64,000 nucleotides of DNA from positions 62,001-126,000 of the forward strand of contig JAKSKN010000001.1 in the NCBI GenBank assembly GCA_024401695.1, read 5' to 3'. Below, in pieces: positions 59,805 to 64,000 of the stretch (positions are counted from its first letter, which is position 1; each line of letters opens with the position of its first letter). This DNA comes from Bacteroidales bacterium. GTDB lineage: Bacteria; Bacteroidota; Bacteroidia; Bacteroidales; UBA932. The position numbers and the translations under genes were made by a program. The notes below the pieces were generated by a model. It did not search any database. It was given only the letters and a program-made list of their open reading frames with translations, and had not been told where the DNA came from.

Positions 59805-60884
59805 CTACCTTTGAACTCTTGCGTTGCCCTGCCAGATGCTCCAGATCTGGGCCTCGTCGGCGGGTTGTGCGTAATCGGTGAGGAAAGTGGTGGCGAGAGC
59901 GCCGCTGGCCCATCCGAACTGTATCCATTTCTCCGGCTCCCAGCCCTTCAGGATCGCATAGAGGAGTCCTCCCACGAAGCCGTCGCCGCCGCCTATGCGG
60001 TCGAGCACGTGTATCTCGCGCGGCTGCACCACCTGCCAGTCGTCGCCTGCAAGCATTATGGCGCCCCACAGGTGCTGGTTGGTATTCACCACCTCACGGA
60101 GAGTGGTGGCAAAGACCTGCGCGCCGGGATACTGCGCCTTGACGCGGGTGATCATTTCCTTGAATCCCTGGATCTTGCCGGAGATGTCCTTTCCGCCGGC
60201 ATCCGGTCCCTTGATCCCCAGGCAGAGCTGGAAATCCTCCTCGTTGCCAATAAGGATGTCGGCAAGGGAGCATATTTCTGAGAATATGGCGCCAAGCTCT
60301 TCCTCACGTCCTTTCCAGAAGGAAGCGCGGTAATTGAGGTCGAAGCTGATGCGGCTGCCGTATTTCTTTGCAGTGCGGGCTATGTCGAGGCAGAACCTGC
60401 CGGTCTCCGGGCTGAGCGCCGCGATGAGGCCGGAGAGGTGGACGAGCTGTACGCCCTCCCTGCCGAAGATGCGCTCGAGGTCAAAGTCGCCCGCACAGAG
60501 CGTGCGGCCCACTTCCCCGGCACGGTCATTCCACACGCGCGGACCACGGGAACCGTATCCGCTGTCCGCGACATTGATCTGATGGCGGTATCCCCACGGA
60601 CCGCCCTGCGCCACCTCCTTTGCCTCGAAGTCCATTCCGCGCGCACGCAGGTTCGACTTGATGAAGGAGGCAAATGGATTGCCTTCCACGAATGCCGTAA
60701 GCACCTTCACTGGAAGACCGAGATAGGACGAAATACTTGCGACGTTGGTCTCGGCGCTGGTTGCCTGAAGATGGAAAAGGTCGCTGCTGTGAACCGGCTG
60801 GCCGGACTCGGGAGTGAGTCTCAGGCCCATGCTCGTAGGGACCAGAAGTGCATATCTGCACCCTTCTTTAACTGATAATGCCAT
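59805..60884 (-). CDS. PfkB-family sugar-acid kinase (KdgK-like)
   Basis: 359 aa from the ATG at 60884; the frame stays open for another 454 codons upstream, but that part is antisense to pgi and the phosphatase. PfkB landmarks: TSAETNVASISSYLGL, DFDLERIFGREGVQLVHLSG, SFDLNYRASFW, GNEEDFQ and DRIGGGDGFVGGLLY with the catalytic GGGD. This resembles 2-dehydro-3-deoxygluconokinase. It phosphorylates the sugar acid before the downstream steps. First gene of the operon; a TATATTTG box lies 17 nt upstream. The gap to larA-like is 3 nt. Confidence 0.85.
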   Translation of the reverse strand: MALSVKEGCRYALLVPTSMGLRLTPESGQPVHSSDLFHLQATSAETNVASISSYLGLPVKVLTAFVEGNPFASFIKSNLRARGMDFEAKEVAQGGPWGYRHQINVADSGYGSRGPRVWNDRAGEVGRTLCAGDFDLERIFGREGVQLVHLSGLIAALSPETGRFCLDIARTAKKYGSRISFDLNYRASFWKGREEELGAIFSEICSLADILIGNEEDFQLCLGIKGPDAGGKDISGKIQGFKEMITRVKAQYPGAQVFATTLREVVNTNQHLWGAIMLAGDDWQVVQPREIHVLDRIGGGDGFVGGLLYAILKGWEPEKWIQFGWASGALATTFLTDYAQPADEAQIWSIWQGNARVQR

Positions 60885-60901
60885 ACCTATATAATTTGAT
60901 T

Positions 60902-60909
60902 CAAATATA
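60902..60909 (-). promoter_or_regulatory. -7 box of the sugar-acid operon
   Basis: TATATTTG on the minus strand, 17 nt before the kinase ATG. No clear -33 TTTG at the standard distance. Confidence 0.45.
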
Positions 60910-60941
60910 CAACAAATCTCCAAATCTACGCGGATTTTTCT

Positions 60942-60949
60942 TATCTTTG
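60942..60949 (+). promoter_or_regulatory. -7 box just before the CX5R phosphatase gene
   Basis: TATCTTTG ends 4 nt before the ATG at 60954, implying an almost leaderless mRNA or a start further in. Confidence 0.4.
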
Positions 60950-60953
60950 GGAG

Positions 60954-61748
60954 ATGATAGCTTTCGACAAGATACCAAACGCAAGAGAACTGGGCGGGAT
61001 ACGCGGAGCCGCCGGAAAAACCATACGTCACGGCCTGATCTACCGCACCGCATTTCTCGTGAATGCATCCGACGACGACATCACCAGGCTCTCCGAAGAA
61101 TTCGGCATCAGGAAGGTCATCGACCTCCGCTCCGAATTCGAAGTGGGCAAGCAGCCGGACCGCAGGGTCCCGGGCTCGGAATACGCCCACATCGAGATCG
61201 TCACCCTGAACGGTCACCTCTTCAAGGGTATGCACGACTGTTTCGAGAGCGCCAGCTGCTTTGAGGAAGGGATGGCGAAATTCATAATGTCTCCTGCAGC
61301 AAAGATGATCTGCGACGGCTTCTATGTCTCCTTCGTCGATGACGAGGAATGTCAGGACAGCATACACAATTTCTTTCAGGAAGTGCTTGCGACCGAAGGT
61401 CCCCTGCTCTTCCACTGCACGCAGGGAAAAGACCGCACAGGTCTGTGCGCCGCATTCCTGGAGCATATTCTCGGAGTCAGCCGGGAAGACATAATGAAGG
61501 ATTTCCTGATCACCAACGAGTCTTATGCCCACGACCTCGCCGTCGTCGGGGAGCACCTGCGCCGTATGGGCGGCGGTCCCGAGGAGGATATGTGCAGATG
61601 GACACTCGTGGGTGTGCGCGAGCAGTCGTTCCTGGACGCGCTGGACCGCATCGACAACCATTACGACGGTATGGACGCCTACATAAAAAATCAGCTCCGC
61701 ATAAGCGAAGCTGACATCGAGGTACTGCGCGGGCGCTATCTGGTCTAG
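60954..61748 (+). CDS. Tyrosine/serine phosphatase-like protein (Y_phosphatase3)
   Basis: 264 aa, cytoplasmic. Opening NARELGGIRGAAGKTIRHGLIYR and KVIDLRSEFEVG are standard for this family. The P-loop is LLFHCTQGKDRTGLCAAF, a CX5R site with Cys and Arg present. The C-terminal FLDALDRIDNHYDGMDAYI is typical. Substrates in this family include phosphoproteins and phosphoinositides. Its stop codon shares the CTAG palindrome at 61745-61748 with the stop codon of the convergent pgi gene. Confidence 0.85.
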   Translation: MIAFDKIPNARELGGIRGAAGKTIRHGLIYRTAFLVNASDDDITRLSEEFGIRKVIDLRSEFEVGKQPDRRVPGSEYAHIEIVTLNGHLFKGMHDCFESASCFEEGMAKFIMSPAAKMICDGFYVSFVDDEECQDSIHNFFQEVLATEGPLLFHCTQGKDRTGLCAAFLEHILGVSREDIMKDFLITNESYAHDLAVVGEHLRRMGGGPEEDMCRWTLVGVREQSFLDALDRIDNHYDGMDAYIKNQLRISEADIEVLRGRYLV

Positions 61749-63067
61749 ATGCGCTTGAGAATCGCTTCCGTCTCCTTTTCGTAACCAGGTTTGCGCAGAA
61801 GCGCGAACATATTCTTCTTGTATGCCTCCACGCCCGGCTGGTTGAACGGGTTGATGCCGAGAAGGTATGCCGATACGCCGCAGGCGAATTCGAAGAAATA
61901 GAAGGCTGCGCCGAGGTTGGCCTCGTCGATGCGCTCGATGGACACTTCCATCTGCGGCACACCGCCGTCGATGTGGGCTACCTTGACACCCAGCTGCGCC
62001 ATTGCGTTGCAATGCTCGACGTGCTGGCCGGCGAGGAAATTGAGGCCGTCGAGATTCTGCTCGTCGGAGCCGATGACCATCTCGCGGTTGGCCTTCTCGA
62101 TATTGATCACGGTCTCGAACATACAGCGGCTGCCTTCCTGGATGAACTGGCCCATCGAATGGAGGTCTGCTGTATTGGTGACGCTGGCAGGATAGATACC
62201 CTTGCCTTCCTTGCCCTCGGACTCGCCGTAGAGCTGCTTCCACCACTCGGCGAAATATGTGAACTTAGGATTGTATGTGACGAGGATCTCGACAGCCTTG
62301 CCGAGCTCGGTGTGCAGGAGGTTGCGCATTGCGGCATACTTCACTGCGGCGTTGTCCTCGCCCTTCCTGAGGAGTTCCTCACGCTCTGCGGCGGCACCCT
62401 TGAGCATCGCGCGCACGTCGAAACCTGCGAGGACTATAGGAAGGAGACCGACCGGAGTAAGGACGGAATAGCGGCCTCCCACGTTGTCAGGGACCACGAA
62501 AGTCTTGTAGCTTTCCTGGGTGGAGAGTGTCTTGAGCGCTCCCTTCACTGCGTCGGTGATGGCGACGATGCGCCCGGATGCCTCCTTCTTGCCATAGGTC
62601 TTTTCGATATATTCCTTGACGATACGGAAAGCGACTGCAGGCTCGGTGGTGGTGCCGGATTTGGAGATGACCACACAGGCTACGTTGCGGAGCTTTGCGA
62701 GGTCAAGAAGTTCGGCGAGATATTCCTCGGAAAGGTTGTTCCCGGCGAAGACCACTTTGGTCTGAGGTTCGATGAAACTGTGGCTCAGGGCTTCTATCGC
62801 GCATTTCGCGCCAAGATATGAGCCGCCGATGCCGATGGCGATGACAAGGTTCACGCCCTTGCTGCGCCAATCGTCACGGATCGCCTCGAATTCGCAGATG
62901 AGACTCTCATCGATATCGACCGGAAGAGTCTTCCAGCCCAGAAAGTCATTGCCCGCACCTTTTTCACCCTGAAGGGTGTCATAGGCCTTGAGGGCTTTTT
63001 CAACATACTCCTTATACTGCGCGCCCTTTACGAAGCTGTCGCATCCATTGACATTAACCTTTACCAT
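61745..63067 (-). CDS. pgi: Glucose-6-phosphate isomerase
   Basis: 440 aa, the short Pgi form. Signature pieces: VIAIGIGGSYLGAKCAIEAL, VVISKSGTTTEPAVAFR, GGRYSVLTPVGLLP, TADLHSMGQFIQEG and VSAYLLGINPFNQPGVEAYKKNMF with the catalytic lysine region. It interconverts glucose 6-phosphate and fructose 6-phosphate. It appears complete and stands downstream of the peptidase gene on the same strand, separated by about 47 nt. Confidence 0.95.
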   Translation of the reverse strand: MVKVNVNGCDSFVKGAQYKEYVEKALKAYDTLQGEKGAGNDFLGWKTLPVDIDESLICEFEAIRDDWRSKGVNLVIAIGIGGSYLGAKCAIEALSHSFIEPQTKVVFAGNNLSEEYLAELLDLAKLRNVACVVISKSGTTTEPAVAFRIVKEYIEKTYGKKEASGRIVAITDAVKGALKTLSTQESYKTFVVPDNVGGRYSVLTPVGLLPIVLAGFDVRAMLKGAAAEREELLRKGEDNAAVKYAAMRNLLHTELGKAVEILVTYNPKFTYFAEWWKQLYGESEGKEGKGIYPASVTNTADLHSMGQFIQEGSRCMFETVINIEKANREMVIGSDEQNLDGLNFLAGQHVEHCNAMAQLGVKVAHIDGGVPQMEVSIERIDEANLGAAFYFFEFACGVSAYLLGINPFNQPGVEAYKKNMFALLRKPGYEKETEAILKRI

Positions 63068-63113
63068 ATATTCGAATAGTTTGAATCATACAAATATAAT
63101 AATTTCCGCGCAC

Positions 63114-64000
63114 TTACCGAAGCATTGGCTGCAGCCATCCCGCAATCACCCGCAATCTCTTGACCATCAGGTCATAATCCAGGGTGGACGGGAGGTCTGA
63201 AGGCTTGTTGGTATTCATCGTCACCCCGGAAGTGAACATCACGCAGGGGATCCCACTCTCAAGAAACCATTTCTGGTCTGAGGTGCGCAGATAGAACAGG
63301 TCCGTGAACCCCTTGTTGCCATAATAGTCATAGCTCAGGTGCAGGCCGACCGTCCTGTTGGCCCACTCAAGGGCTTCGGCATAACGCTTCCCGCCAAGCG
63401 CCAGCATATAGGCGCGCCTCTGCCTGACGACGGGCTCCGAATCAGACCCGATGGTGTCCAGATTGACCATAAGCGCGATTTTGTATCCGCAGTGCGCAGC
63501 AAAATGGCGAGAACCCGCCAGGTCGTTGCCGTGCCCGTCGAAAGCGACGAAGATCAGCCCCGTCTGTCCGTCGGGGAAGCCGCCTCCTGCGAAATGTCTC
63601 GCCAGCGCGAGCATACCGGACACTCCGGAAGCGTTGGTGTCGGCACCCGGATAGCGCACACCGTCAATGACGCCGAGACCGTCGAAGTATGCGCCGACGA
63701 CTATGTATTGGCTGAACTTGCCGGGGGTGCGTGCAACGACGTTGCGTCCAAGGCGCCCGCCGGAGCTGAATGTCTGGAAATCAACGGAATAGCCTGCCGC
63801 CTCAAACTGTCTGAAAATATAGAAGGCTGCGCCGGTGGCACCGCCGGTGCCGTACTCCCTGCCGAAGCAGGCGGAATCGGCGAGGAATGCGACCTCGCCC
63901 GAGAGTTCTTCCGCAAGGAGCGCCGAAGCCGTCTTGTTGAGGTCGCCGCCCCTCGCTCCCGCACAAAATGCGAAGGCCAGGGCAAAATATGTAAATATTT
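63114..64000 (-). CDS. M28-like exported peptidase (N-terminus off window)
   Basis: About 295 codons are visible, beginning inside a signal peptide (IFTYFALAFAFCAG) at the right edge; the start codon lies beyond 64000. Sequence runs FGREYGTGGATGAA, then GAYFDGLGVIDGVRYPGADTNASGVSGMLAL (aspartate ligand), FVAFDGHGNDLAGSRHF, MVNLDTIGS and TDLFYLRTSD. The canonical FDGEE-x-GLxGS pair of glutamates is replaced by FDGHGNDLAGS, so catalysis may be altered. The fold call is good; activity is uncertain. Confidence 0.75.
   Translation of the reverse strand, partial: IFTYFALAFAFCAGARGGDLNKTASALLAEELSGEVAFLADSACFGREYGTGGATGAAFYIFRQFEAAGYSVDFQTFSSGGRLGRNVVARTPGKFSQYIVVGAYFDGLGVIDGVRYPGADTNASGVSGMLALARHFAGGGFPDGQTGLIFVAFDGHGNDLAGSRHFAAHCGYKIALMVNLDTIGSDSEPVVRQRRAYMLALGGKRYAEALEWANRTVGLHLSYDYYGNKGFTDLFYLRTSDQKWFLESGIPCVMFTSGVTMNTNKPSDLPSTLDYDLMVKRLRVIAGWLQPMLR

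Noticed and set aside
59805-62246. Single 813-codon minus-strand gene
   Set aside because: Only the part from 60884 matches a protein family. The upstream frame is antisense to the phosphatase gene and overlaps pgi out of frame; there is a good start and -7 box at 60884.

Overview
The window looks like a chromosomal segment of a Bacteroidales bacterium. The evidence is the many TAnnTTTG -7 boxes (several with a TTTG -33 box 18-20 nt upstream), SPII lipoproteins with short lipoboxes, two hybrid-two-component-style sensor proteins with periplasmic propellers, a DUF2490 beta-barrel, a TSCPD protein and a short-form Pgi. No rRNA or taxonomic marker is present, so I make no genus call. Base composition changes along the window: roughly 1-35 kb is lower in GC and full of accessory and broken genes (with a GC-rich hairpin patch at 22-24 kb), while 35-64 kb is GC-richer and orderly.

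Layout. (1) 1-3.3 kb, minus: an overlapping operon of a LytTR regulator, a membrane-anchored phosphodiester-glycosidase-like protein, a small exported protein, a GYF_2/HELTH-motif membrane protein and a second glycosidase-like lipoprotein cut by the window edge. (2) 3.3-8.6 kb: a defence-island graveyard with fragments of an MmeI-like methyltransferase, tyrosine recombinases and ATPase/wHTH regulators. An apparently intact three-gene operon, AbiEi antitoxin / AbiEii nucleotidyltransferase / PP2C phosphatase, sits inside it under a good Bacteroidales promoter. (3) 8.64-8.83 kb: two tandem, divergent copies of a small structured RNA gene on the minus strand, each with its own promoter and terminator-like closing stem. 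(4) 9.0-17.9 kb: XRE regulator, DUF4062-ATPase-wHTH protein, and a complete type I restriction-modification locus (hsdR, hsdM, split hsdS, an inverted silent hsdS and a tyrosine recombinase) wired as an invertible specificity switch. (5) 17.9-24.7 kb: a phage-like minus-strand block with three paralogous proteins sharing one N-terminal domain plus holin-like and spanin-like genes, then 2 kb of GC-rich hairpin-studded DNA and remnants. (6) 24.7-33.8 kb: lipoproteins, a GNAT acetyltransferase, a VanX-type dipeptidase, a large PI-PLC-domain lipoprotein and an amidase. (7) 33.95-34.24 kb: a tRNA-Asp whose 3' end and terminator are duplicated next to it, which looks like an integration hot spot.

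(8) 34.3-64 kb is core-like: a DUF21/CBS transporter-like protein, an SGNH-esterase/esterase-D fusion, TSCPD and DUF2490 proteins, two adjacent sensor kinases without a DNA-binding domain, a divergent operon of lipid-kinase-like protein / NMT1-like binding protein / dCache-HAMP-SpoIIE phosphatase, an MMPL exporter with a LolA-like partner and NAD synthetase, and an M64 peptidase. These are followed by a five-gene sugar-acid operon (KdgK-like kinase, LarA-like racemase, PdxB-like dehydrogenase, 6-phosphogluconate dehydrogenase, UxaE-like epimerase), a CX5R phosphatase, Pgi, and an M28-like peptidase cut by the right edge.

The strongest candidates for something undescribed are the tandem structured RNAs (8638-8824), the AbiE-PP2C operon (4252-6654), the three-paralog phage-like block (17939-22014) and the DAGK/NMT1/SpoIIE signalling operon (45624-49371) beside an output-less sensor pair. 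All function statements are from motif reading only; no database search was run.
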